Assembly: GCF_048320135.1 (NCBI RefSeq)
Contig: NZ_CP182947.1
Location: forward strand, 3,224,001 to 3,288,000
Source of the DNA: Ideonella_A sakaiensis_A
Lineage (GTDB): Bacteria > Pseudomonadota > Gammaproteobacteria > Burkholderiales > Burkholderiaceae_C
Reading direction: 5' to 3'
Length of the DNA: 64,000 nt
The stretch's first letter is position 1, and each line of letters begins with the position of its first letter. The position numbers and the translations under genes were made by a program. This document shows positions 52,607-63,066 of the stretch, piece by piece. Below the pieces are notes generated by a model. It was not told where the DNA came from. It made no database searches and was given only the letters and a program-made list of their open reading frames with translations.

Positions 52607-53420
52607 CGGGCGTCCAGTCGAGCGTCTCCTGCAGCAATCGACGCAACAGCGGCTGTACCTTGCGCAGCCGCGCCGGGTCGGTGCGGAATGGTGGCTGTTC
52701 GGCCATGTAGGTCGACCAGCACATCTCCATCTGCACCGCATGCAGACCATCGGACGGGCGGCCGTACTGACGGGTGATGTGGCCGCCCTTGAAGCGGCCG
52801 TCGACGACCTGGCTGAAATCCTGCTGCCCATCGAGCACCGCTTTCAGCCGGTCGCGCAGCGCCGGCGCGCAGGCCGCGCCATTCGCGGTGCCGAGGTTCA
52901 GCTCGGGCAGACGGCCCTCGAACAACCACGGCAGTTCGCTCTTGATGCTGTGGCCGTCCCACAGCACCGCATGGCCATGCGCCGCCTTCAGCCGCGCCAG
53001 TTCGCCCGCCAGCGCCTCGTGGTACGGGCGCCAGTAGGTCTCGACGCGCTCGGCGATCTGCGCCGCATCGGGTGCTGAGCCATCGCGGTACAACGGGTCG
53101 CCGGTGAAGAAGCGAGTCGGGCACAACTCGGTGTTGTTGACACCCGGGTACATCGGCGCATTGCCCGGCGGGCGGTTCAGGTCGATGACAAATCGCGAAT
53201 AACGCGGCTTCAGCACGCTGGCGCCGAGTTCATTGGCGAATGAATAGACCTCGTCGAGCAGCCAGTCGGTGTCTTCGACATCGAGTGCGCGCGGCACATA
53301 CAGGGGTTTCAGTGCGTCCGGAATCAGCTGCCCGATGTGCGGCAGGCTGACCAGCAGCGGCGCCGTTCCCTGGTGCAGCGTGAAGACCTCGCCGTTCGAT
53401 GGCGCTTGCTGAGTGTTCAT
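52596..53420 (-). CDS. hutG: N-formylglutamate deformylase
   Basis: A 274-residue N-formylglutamate amidohydrolase producing glutamate and formate, the last step of histidine breakdown. LLVSLPHIGQLIP, YSRFVIDLNRPP, AVLWDGHSIKS and GRFKGGHITRQYG are family motifs with likely metal ligands. It overlaps both neighbours by a few bases (hutI upstream, hutF downstream), showing tight coupling. Confidence 0.95.
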   Translation of the reverse strand: MNTQQAPSNGEVFTLHQGTAPLLVSLPHIGQLIPDALKPLYVPRALDVEDTDWLLDEVYSFANELGASVLKPRYSRFVIDLNRPPGNAPMYPGVNNTELCPTRFFTGDPLYRDGSAPDAAQIAERVETYWRPYHEALAGELARLKAAHGHAVLWDGHSIKSELPWLFEGRLPELNLGTANGAACAPALRDRLKAVLDGQQDFSQVVDGRFKGGHITRQYGRPSDGLHAVQMEMCWSTYMAEQPPFRTDPARLRKVQPLLRRLLQETLDWTPDGH

Positions 53421-54619
53421 TCGACCTTTTCTCCTCCACTGATCACCTGCTTGACCGGGTCGCGCCCGATCCAGTAGCACAGGTCGCGTGGATGCCCGGT
53501 TTCCCAGGCGACAAAATCGGCGCGCTGGCCGACCGCAAGCCGGCCACGATCGCCGAGCCCGAGGGCGCGCGCGCCATTGAGCGTCATGCCGCGCAGCGCT
53601 TCCTCCGGCGTCATCCGGAACAGCGTGCAGGCCATGTTCAGCACCAGCAGCGGTGCGAGCAACGGCGCCGAGCCCGGATTGTGGTCGGTTGCCAGCGCGA
53701 TCGGCACCGCCGCGTCGCGCAAGGCCTGCACCGGCGGCAAGGTCTTTTCGCGCAGGAAATAGAACGCCGCCGGCAGCAGCACCGCGACCGTGCCGGTCTT
53801 GGCCATCGCGGCAATGCCGTCGCTGCCGAGGTATTCGAGGTGGTCGCACGACAACGCGCAGAACTGCGATGCCATCGCCGCGCCGTGCTGGTCGCTCAAC
53901 TGTTCGGCGTGCAGCTTGACCGGCAGACCGAGCTGGCGGGCGGTCTCGAAGACGCGCCGTGTTTGTTCGGTCGTGAAGCCGATGTTTTCGCAAAAGGCAT
54001 CGACCGCATCGACCAGCCCTTCCGCGGCCAGCGCCGGCAGCCAGCTGCAGACCGCATCGATATAGTCGTCAGCGCGGCCGGCAAATTCCGGTGGCAGCGC
54101 ATGGGCCGCCAGGCAACTCGTCTTCACCGTCAACGGCAGTTCGCGGCCGAGCCGCCTGGCGATGCGCAGGCAGCGGGCTTCATGTTCGGCGCTCAGGCCG
54201 TAGCCGGACTTGACCTCGAGCGTCGTGACGCCCTGCATCAGCAGCGCGCGCGCGCGGTTCAGCGCCAGCGCATGCAGTTGCCGATCACCAGCTGCGCGGG
54301 TCGCCGCGACAGTCGATGCAATGCCACCGCCACGGCGTGCGATCTCTTCGTAACTCGCGCCCTCGAGCCGCAACTCGAATTCCTCGGCGCGGTCGCCGGC
54401 GTAGACGAGGTGGGTGTGGCAATCGACCAGGCCGGGCGTCAGCAAGGCGCCGGCCAGATCGTGCTCCTCGGCCGCATTCAGCCCTTCGGGCAGCTGGGTG
54501 TCGGCACCGATCCAGACGATCTGGTCACGTTCGCAAACAAGCGCGCCACGTTCGAGCAGGCCCCAGCCGCGGTCGTCGGCCAGCGTCGCGAGCGTGGCGT
54601 TGCGCCAGATGGTCTTCAT
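53417..54619 (-). CDS. hutI: imidazolonepropionase
   Basis: A 400-residue zinc amidohydrolase that opens 4-imidazolone-5-propionate to formimidoylglutamate. TPGLVDCHTHLVYAGDRAEEFELRL, TLEVKSGYGLS, HAEQLSD, ALSCDHLEYL and ATDHNPGSAP are conserved metal- and substrate-binding motifs. The ATG at 54619 gives the normal family start and overlaps the hutD stop by 4 bases. Confidence 0.97.
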   Translation of the reverse strand: MKTIWRNATLATLADDRGWGLLERGALVCERDQIVWIGADTQLPEGLNAAEEHDLAGALLTPGLVDCHTHLVYAGDRAEEFELRLEGASYEEIARRGGGIASTVAATRAAGDRQLHALALNRARALLMQGVTTLEVKSGYGLSAEHEARCLRIARRLGRELPLTVKTSCLAAHALPPEFAGRADDYIDAVCSWLPALAAEGLVDAVDAFCENIGFTTEQTRRVFETARQLGLPVKLHAEQLSDQHGAAMASQFCALSCDHLEYLGSDGIAAMAKTGTVAVLLPAAFYFLREKTLPPVQALRDAAVPIALATDHNPGSAPLLAPLLVLNMACTLFRMTPEEALRGMTLNGARALGLGDRGRLAVGQRADFVAWETGHPRDLCYWIGRDPVKQVISGGEKVE

Positions 54620-55200
54620 TGCCGGATCTCCGAATGGTTGGTGGCCAGCCACCAGCCGGGCGGACCGGTTGGCGCTTCACTGGCAGGGACGGGGTCGAAG
54701 CGCAACCCGGCAGGTGCGCTGTCGAACCATACCAAGGATTCGGCCGGCAGATCGATGCCGCCGCAACGGCCGGCGACCGCGGTGTAAAGGCCGCAGGCGT
54801 CTGCTGCCGGCGCCCAGTCGTCGCCGGCGCGCACCGCTTCGACGCGGCCAGCGGCGCCGCGCAACATCAGGTTCAGGGCCAGCGCGCGGCCGCCGAGCAG
54901 CCGGCACGAGGTCGGCGCGCCGCCGTCGAAGCGCAGCGTCGGATCGCCGACCCGCAGCCGGTGCAGCGTCGCCGCGCCGGCGTCTCCGATCGTCAGTTCG
55001 ACGCCGTTGCCGGCGATCACCGTAAAGTGGCGTGTCACGCCTGGAAATTCGGAGAACGGGCCGTCGGTTTCGATCTCGGCGACCGCGATGCGCACGCGCC
55101 AGTCGGCGCTGTCCGGTCGCAGCAGTAATTCGCGCACTGCGCCACCACCGTTTTTCCAGCGCTGCGCTGCGACGGCGTCGCGGCGGATCACGACGCTCAT
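54616..55200 (-). CDS. hutD: HutD family protein
   Basis: A 194-residue cupin-like protein. RWKNGGGAVRELL, WRVRIAVAEIETDGPFSEFPGVTRHFTVIAGNGVEL and a C-terminal WLATNHSEIRQ are family traits. In Pseudomonas, HutD is proposed to set an upper limit on hut expression, perhaps by binding an intermediate; the mechanism is not known. It lies between hutC and hutI, overlapping both by 4 bases. Confidence 0.92.
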   Translation of the reverse strand: MSVVIRRDAVAAQRWKNGGGAVRELLLRPDSADWRVRIAVAEIETDGPFSEFPGVTRHFTVIAGNGVELTIGDAGAATLHRLRVGDPTLRFDGGAPTSCRLLGGRALALNLMLRGAAGRVEAVRAGDDWAPAADACGLYTAVAGRCGGIDLPAESLVWFDSAPAGLRFDPVPASEAPTGPPGWWLATNHSEIRQ

Positions 55201-55916
55201 GGGCTGAAACTCCCTTGCAATTGGTAGCGACTGCCCGGATGAACCAGCCGCGCCAGCGTGATCGGCACGCCGCCGAAAATCGTCCGGCGGACGATCACCA
55301 GGCAGGGTTCGGCCGGCGCCAAAGCGAGCAGCCGCGCCTCGTCGGCCGATGCGGTGCCGGCCTCGATCGTGTACTGCGCATCCCAGATCGGCGCCACCTC
55401 GAGCAGATAACGGGTCGGTGTCTTCGCGGTGAAATCGTTGGCCAGATAGTCGGGTGCAGCCGCCGGGTTGACATAGCGGTCTTCGCACTGCAGCGGCACG
55501 CCGTTGTCGTGGTGGACGATCAGCGTATGGAAAACCGGCGCCTGCGGCGCGATGCCGAGCTGCAGCGCGAGCGCGGCATCGGCAGGCTCCTCGCGCTGCA
55601 GATGGACTTCGGCATGGTGGCGATGCCCACGCGACTCGATTTCCTCCTGCAGGTCGCGGATCGTCAACGTCGACGAAACCCGGTGCAACTGCGCGGCGAA
55701 GGTGCCGACACCTTGCACACGGTCGATCAGGCCTTCGGACTGCAGCTCGCGCAGCGCGCGGTTGACGGTCATCCGGCTGACGCCGAACTGTGCGACCAGC
55801 TCGGCTTCGGACGGCATCAGCACGCCGGGCAGCCATCGACCCTGACCCAGTGCCTGCTTCAGGTGCTGCTTGACACGCTGGTAGGGCGGCACGGCGGCAC
55901 GGGTGGCGGTATCCAT
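55197..55916 (-). CDS. hutC: histidine utilization repressor, GntR family
   Basis: A 239-residue regulator with an N-terminal winged helix-turn-helix (residues about 10-75: GVLMPSEAELVAQFGVSRMTVNRALRELQSEGLIDRVQGVGTF) and a UTRA effector domain (about 95-235) that binds urocanate. It represses hut genes until urocanate accumulates. It heads the minus-strand operon. The probable -10 box ends only 6 bases before the ATG and no ribosome binding site is present, so its mRNA may be leaderless. Confidence 0.96.
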   Translation of the reverse strand: MDTATRAAVPPYQRVKQHLKQALGQGRWLPGVLMPSEAELVAQFGVSRMTVNRALRELQSEGLIDRVQGVGTFAAQLHRVSSTLTIRDLQEEIESRGHRHHAEVHLQREEPADAALALQLGIAPQAPVFHTLIVHHDNGVPLQCEDRYVNPAAAPDYLANDFTAKTPTRYLLEVAPIWDAQYTIEAGTASADEARLLALAPAEPCLVIVRRTIFGGVPITLARLVHPGSRYQLQGSFSP

Positions 55917-55922
55917 CGCGAC

Positions 55923-55951
55923 AGTCTAGATTCTTGCCCCTGTCTAGACAA
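55923..55951 (-). promoter_or_regulatory. hutC promoter
   Basis: On the minus strand TTGTCT (55951-55946) and TAGACT (55928-55923) are 17 bases apart. The start site would fall at or next to the hutC ATG. The -35 box lies inside a HutC palindrome. Confidence 0.55.
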
Positions 55952-55952
55952 G
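55939..55952. promoter_or_regulatory. HutC operator, hutC side
   Basis: CCTGTCTAGACAAG matches the palindrome CTTGTCTAGACAAG at 13 of 14 positions and overlaps the hutC -35 box. This points to autorepression. Confidence 0.75.
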
Positions 55953-55998
55953 TCCACGAGACAGTTCGCGGCCTCGGGATTGCCCTGAGGCGGGAGGC

Positions 55999-56027
55999 TT
56001 GCATGAGCTTGTCTAGACAAGTACAGT
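55999..56027 (+). promoter_or_regulatory. hutUH promoter
   Basis: TTGCAT (55999-56004) and TACAGT (56022-56027) are separated by exactly 17 bases. The HutC palindrome occupies almost the whole spacer. Confidence 0.65.
56008..56021. promoter_or_regulatory. HutC operator, hutU side
   Basis: CTTGTCTAGACAAG is a perfect 14-base palindrome between the -35 and -10 boxes of hutU. GntR/HutC regulators bind palindromes of this size. Confidence 0.8.
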
Positions 56028-56061
56028 CGAATTCATCGCTGCCGTTTCCAAGGAGCCCGTC

Positions 56062-57790
<1,729 letters not shown>

Positions 57791-57798
<8 letters not shown>

Positions 57799-59380
57799 GC
57801 CGCAATCGCTGCTGGTCCGTCCCCGCCAGTTGTCGCTCGACGATCTGCAGGCCATCCACGGCGGCGGCGTCACGCTGCAGCTCGATCCGGCGGCCTGGCC
57901 GGCCATCGACGCCAGCGCGGCGGTCGTGCAACGCGCGGCCGCCGGCGATGCACCGGTCTACGGTGTCAATACCGGCTTCGGCAAGCTGGCGTCGACCCGC
58001 ATTGCGGCCGACGAGCTGACCGATCTGCAGCTCAACCTGATCCGCTCGCACAGCGTCGGCGTCGGCGCGCCGCTGCCGGCGCCGGTGCTGCGGCTGATGT
58101 TGGCGCTGAAGGCGGCGAGCCTGGCGCGCGGTTATTCCGGTGTCCGCCCGGAGGTGGTGCGTTGTCTGCTGGCGGTGCACGACGCAGGGCTGTTGCCATA
58201 TGTGCCATGCCAGGGTTCGGTCGGCGCATCCGGCGATCTGGCACCGCTTGCGCACCTGACGATGGCGCTGATCGGCGAAGGCGAATTTGTCGAATTCGAT
58301 GCTGCAGGAAGCGGCGCCTTCAGCCGCAGGCCGGCCGCCGAGGTGTTGCGCGAACGCGGCATCGAGCCTTTGCAGCTGCAGGCCAAAGAGGGCCTCGCGC
58401 TGATCAACGGCACCCAGGTCTCGACGGCAATCGCGCTGCATGCGCTGCTCAGCTTCGAGCCGGTGCTCGAAGCCGCATTGGTCGTCGGCGCATTGACGGT
58501 CGATGCCGCGCGCGGCAGCGATGGCCCGTTCGAGGCGCGCATCCACCTGCTGCGCGGCCAGCCCGGGCAGATCGACGTCGCCCAGTATTACCGCCGACTG
58601 CTCGCCGGCAGCGAGATCCGCCAGTCGCACATGGATGGCGACGACCGCGTGCAGGACCCGTATTCGCTGCGCTGCCAGCCACAGGTCGTCGGCGCCTGTC
58701 TCGACCAGCTGCGCCATGCGGCGCTGGTGCTGGTCCGCGAGGCGAATGCGGTGACCGACAATCCGCTGGTGTTTGCCGGCAGCGGCTCCAATCCGGATGC
58801 GATGGTTTCCGGGGGCAACTTCCACGCCGAGCCGGTCGCACTGGCCTGCGACGCGATGGCCGTCGCGATCGCCGAGGTCGGCGCGATCGCCGAGCGCCGC
58901 ATCGCGATGCTGATCGATGCCGGCGTCTCGCGGCTGCCACCGTTCCTGACCGCAGATGCCGGGCTGAACAGCGGTTTCATGATTGCCCATGTGACGGCGG
59001 CGTCGCTGGCCAGTGAAAACAAGTCGATGGCGCATCCGGCCAGCGTCGACAGCCTGCCGACCAGTGCGAACCAGGAGGACCATGTCTCGATGGCGACCTT
59101 CGCCGCGCGCCGGCTGCTGCCGATGATCGACAACACCGCGCACATCCTCGGCATCGAATTGCTTGCGGCGGCGCAGGGCATCGAATTCCTGCGTCCGCTG
59201 CGCAGTTCGGCAGCGCTCGAATCGGTGCATACACTGTTGCGGGAAACGGTGCAGGAGATGCACCATGACAGGTATCTGGCGCCCGATATCGCCCATGCAT
59301 CGGCGCTGGTCAAGGACGGCTCGCTGGCACGCATCCTGCGCACGCTGCCCGAGCTGCCGGTGTTGTGGATCCCCGCCTGA
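57791..59380 (+). CDS. hutH: histidine ammonia-lyase
   Basis: A 529-residue enzyme removing ammonia from histidine to give urocanate. The MIO cofactor forms from Ala146-Ser147-Gly148 in GSVGASGDLAPLAH. YGVNTGFGKLA, QDPYSLRCQPQVVGA, EANAVTDNPLVF and SANQEDHVSMATFAARRL are active-site segments. The ATG at 57791 lies inside the end of hutU, so the two are coupled. It is followed by ABC-transporter genes on the same strand. Confidence 0.97.
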
Positions 59381-59424
59381 ACCCCGCGCACCCACCCCTC
59401 GTTTTCCACCAGGAGCCCAAGAAG

Positions 59425-60384
59425 ATGATCAAGAAATTCACCGCGCTTGCCGTGGCCGCCGCATTGACCGCATTCGGCGCCACCGCTGCGCAGGCGCAGG
59501 ACACCAAGGTCACGGTCGCGATTTCCGGCTGGACCGGTTTCGCGCCGCTGACGCTGGCGAAGGAGGCCGGCCTGTTCAAGAAACACGGCCTCGACGTGAC
59601 GATCAAGAAGATCCCGCAGAAGGACCGCCACCTGGCGATTGCCTCCGGTGACGTGCAATGTGCAGCAACCACCGTCGAGACCTGGATCGTCTGGAATGCG
59701 AATGGCGTCGAGACGACGCAGATCTTCCAGCTCGACAAGAGCTTCGGCGCCGACGGCATGGTCGTCAAGCCCGGCATCACGAAGATCTCGGATCTGAAAG
59801 GCAAGACGGTTGCTGCCAGCGCACCGGGCACCGCACCGTATTTCGCGCTGGCCTGGATGCTGAAGAAAAACGGCTTGACCATCAAGGATGTGTCGGTCGT
59901 CAACCTCGAGCCGCAGGCGGCCGCCAATGCGATCGTTGCCGGCACCTCCGGCATCGACGCCGCGATGACCTACGAGCCTTATCTGAGTGCGGTGCGCGCC
60001 AAGCCGGAAGCCGGCAAGATCATCGCGACGACGCTCGACTACCCGATGGTGATGGATACCTTCGGCTGCACGCCGAAATTCCTCGCCGACAATCCGAAAG
60101 CCGCGAAGGCACTGGCCGATGGTTATTTCGATGCGGTCGCGATGATCAAGGCCGAACCGAAAAAGAGCTTCGAGATCATGGGCGCCGACGTCAAGCAGAC
60201 CGCCGAGGCCTTCGAGAAGAGCCAGGCCTATCTGCGCTGGCAGGACCGCGCGGCCAACGAAAAATTCTTTGCCGGTGAACATGCGGCATTCAGCAAGGAA
60301 GCCGCCGATCTGCTGCTCGAGGCCGGCATCATCCGCAAGATCCCGGACCTGAGCAAACTCGCCGATACGAGGTTTCTGAAGTGA
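59425..60384 (+). CDS. ABC transporter periplasmic binding protein, SsuA/TauA/NMT1 class
   Basis: A 319-residue binding protein with a signal peptide ending AQA (residue 24). ISGWTGFAPLTLAKEAGLFKKHGLDVTIKK and the later DGMVVKPGITKISDLKGKTVAASAPGTAPYF are typical of the SsuA/TauA/ThiY/NMT1 superfamily. Those proteins bind sulfonates, taurine, pyrimidine or other small molecules. Its place 44 bases after hutH suggests uptake of histidine, urocanate or a related imidazole. That is an inference from context. The ATG follows AGGAG. Confidence 0.88.
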   Translation: MIKKFTALAVAAALTAFGATAAQAQDTKVTVAISGWTGFAPLTLAKEAGLFKKHGLDVTIKKIPQKDRHLAIASGDVQCAATTVETWIVWNANGVETTQIFQLDKSFGADGMVVKPGITKISDLKGKTVAASAPGTAPYFALAWMLKKNGLTIKDVSVVNLEPQAAANAIVAGTSGIDAAMTYEPYLSAVRAKPEAGKIIATTLDYPMVMDTFGCTPKFLADNPKAAKALADGYFDAVAMIKAEPKKSFEIMGADVKQTAEAFEKSQAYLRWQDRAANEKFFAGEHAAFSKEAADLLLEAGIIRKIPDLSKLADTRFLK

Positions 60385-61286
60385 GTTCTGCGCGCCCGTT
60401 GACCACACCGGTGGCGCCGGGCGCATCCGGCGCCGGTGAGCGGCCGACCCCGGTCGCCGCTGCGCCCGGCGCTGCGACGCCACGACGCCGGCGCCGCGCG
60501 CGCCGGCTGAAGCCGTTGACCCCGGTGGCGCCGGGCACGCGCGTCGTGCTCGGCATCTCGTTCTTCGTGTTGTTTGTTGCCGTCTGGTCGGCAGTGACCT
60601 TCGGCGGCGTGGTGCCGAAAACCTTTCTCGCCGATCCGCTGGCGATGCTGGCCAGCGGCTGGCGGCTGTTTGCCGAGTTCGATTTCGCGCACGACGTCGG
60701 CATGACGGTCTGGCGCGTCGTCGGCGGCTTCGTGATCGCCGCGCTGATCGCCTTGCCGCTCGGCGTTGCAATGGGTGCCTACAAGCCGATCGAAGCCTTC
60801 TTCGAGCCCTTCGTCAGTTTTGCCCGCTACCTGCCGGCCAGCGCCTTCATCCCGCTGCTGATCTTATGGGCCGGCATCGGCGAGGCGCAGAAGCTGGCGC
60901 TGATCTTCATCGGCAGCTTCTTCCAACTGGTGCTGATGATCGCGGTGACGGTCGGCAATACCCGCCGCGACCTCGTCGAGGCCGCCTATACGCTCGGCTG
61001 CAGCGACGCAAGCCTGGTGCGCAGGGTACTGATCCCGGGCGCCGCACCGGAGATCGCCGAGATCCTGCGCATGGTGCTCGGCTGGGCCTGGACCTACGTG
61101 ATCGTCGCCGAACTGATCGGTGCCTCGAGCGGCATCGGCCACATGATCACCGACAGCCAGTCGCTGCTCGCAACCGACCAGATCATCTTCGGCATCATCG
61201 TCATCGGCCTGATCGGCCTGGCCAGCGACATGCTGTTCAAGTGGGTCAACCGCAAGGTATTTCCGTGGGCGGCATTGGGGCGGTGA
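60381..61286 (+). CDS. ABC transporter permease, SsuC/TauC class
   Basis: A 301-residue permease with a 50-residue Pro/Arg-rich cytoplasmic leader and about six membrane helices. VWRVVGGFVIAALIALPLGVAMG and YLPASAFIPLLILWAGIGEAQK are family motifs. The EAA-type loop is EAAYTLGCSDASLVRRVLIPGAAPEI. The GTG start overlaps the binding-protein stop. The matching ATPase gene begins only after 870 bases of repeat DNA. Confidence 0.92.
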   Translation: MSSARPLTTPVAPGASGAGERPTPVAAAPGAATPRRRRRARRLKPLTPVAPGTRVVLGISFFVLFVAVWSAVTFGGVVPKTFLADPLAMLASGWRLFAEFDFAHDVGMTVWRVVGGFVIAALIALPLGVAMGAYKPIEAFFEPFVSFARYLPASAFIPLLILWAGIGEAQKLALIFIGSFFQLVLMIAVTVGNTRRDLVEAAYTLGCSDASLVRRVLIPGAAPEIAEILRMVLGWAWTYVIVAELIGASSGIGHMITDSQSLLATDQIIFGIIVIGLIGLASDMLFKWVNRKVFPWAALGR

Positions 61287-61344
61287 GATGAGATCCGGAC
61301 TGGGTCGGTTCGCATGTCTGGCGCGCCCGTCTGCGCGCGGCCTT

Positions 61345-62107
61345 GAGCGGCCGTCCAGTGCCTGGGCCGTGGCAGACTTTGTAGGAGGGGCTTCAGCCCC
61401 GATTCGGGGATCTTGGCCGTGCGCATGCCCTTGGAATTGCATGCCAAGACCGAGCGGCGCGGCAGGCGGCACCCGGTCGTGGCTCATGATGCGGCGGTCC
61501 TCGCTGGCGCTCGGACTGCGCTGCGATGCTCGGTCCAGGGTCGCGCGGCGGAACTCGCTACGTTCGCTGCGCTCACTGCGCTCGGACAACCGCCGCGAGT
61601 ATGTTTGTCGATGCTCGCTGCGCTCGCCGACCCTGAACCTCCGCTTCTCGCCGCCGCATAAATCGCCCCGCCCGGGAACCGCCTGCCGCGCAGTGACGCT
61701 GGTGAACTTCGTCGAAGTCCTCGGTGCTGCCGCAAAGGGGCGGGCGGGTGGCTGCTGGCGCGCATATGCGCAGCCGAGAAGCACAGGGCTTGTGGCCCGC
61801 GAGCGCAGCGAGCATCAACAACTGACTTGTCGCGGACTGTTTGAGCGTAGCGAACGCAGTGAGCGCAGCGAGTTTCCGCGACGGGCCACAAGGCCGAGCA
61901 TCGCAGGGAACCCGAGCGCCCGGCGCGAGGGCAAGCATCTAAGCGCAAGCGGCCGCCCGACCGCGCCTTTGCTCTCTCGGTTGATGGGAAGTAATGAGTC
62001 GGAACGGTCTGCCGCGCCGCTGCGTCGTGGCATGTGGCATAAGCCCGAATCGGGGCTGAAGCCCCTCCCACAAAAGTCCGCGCCACATGCGAGCTCAAAG
62101 GCCGCTC
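61345..62107. repeat. composite palindromic element, copy B (splits the ABC operon)
   Basis: The 870 bases between permease and ATPase hold this 763-base element and no gene. Its ends are inverted copies about 65 bases long: GAGCGGCC edge (61345-61352, inverted 62100-62107), GACTTT-G-GGAGGGGCT and a GGGGCT/AGCCCC hairpin (61387-61400, 62052-62065). Block 61381-61674 repeats copy A at about 96 percent. An extra 285 bases (61675-61959) are absent from copy A. Short open frames here, including SERSER-type ones, are repeat artefacts. Confidence 0.75.
61675..61959. repeat. segment present only in element copy B
   Basis: Relative to copy A, 285 bases are inserted here, flanked by the 7-base direct repeat CCGCCCG (61668-61674 and 61953-61959). 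Copy A has this heptamer once, at 46095-46101. Inside lies a perfect 11-base inverted repeat, CTTGTGGCCCG (61789-61799) and CGGGCCACAAG (61882-61892), enclosing AGCG-type repeats. Confidence 0.7.
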
Positions 62108-62156
62108 CGGCCCGGAGCGAGCCGTCCGAACTGCCTGGACGCTTGGAGTACAAGCT

Positions 62157-62948
<792 letters not shown>

Positions 62949-63066
62949 TCCTGGCGCGGCACCGGTTTCGGCAAACCGTGTACCGTGGGGCAGTCCGCCT
63001 GAACCAATTCGTTGCAGGCCGGCTCGAACCAGTCGAGCAGGCACTGCTTGCAACCGGACCGATGCC

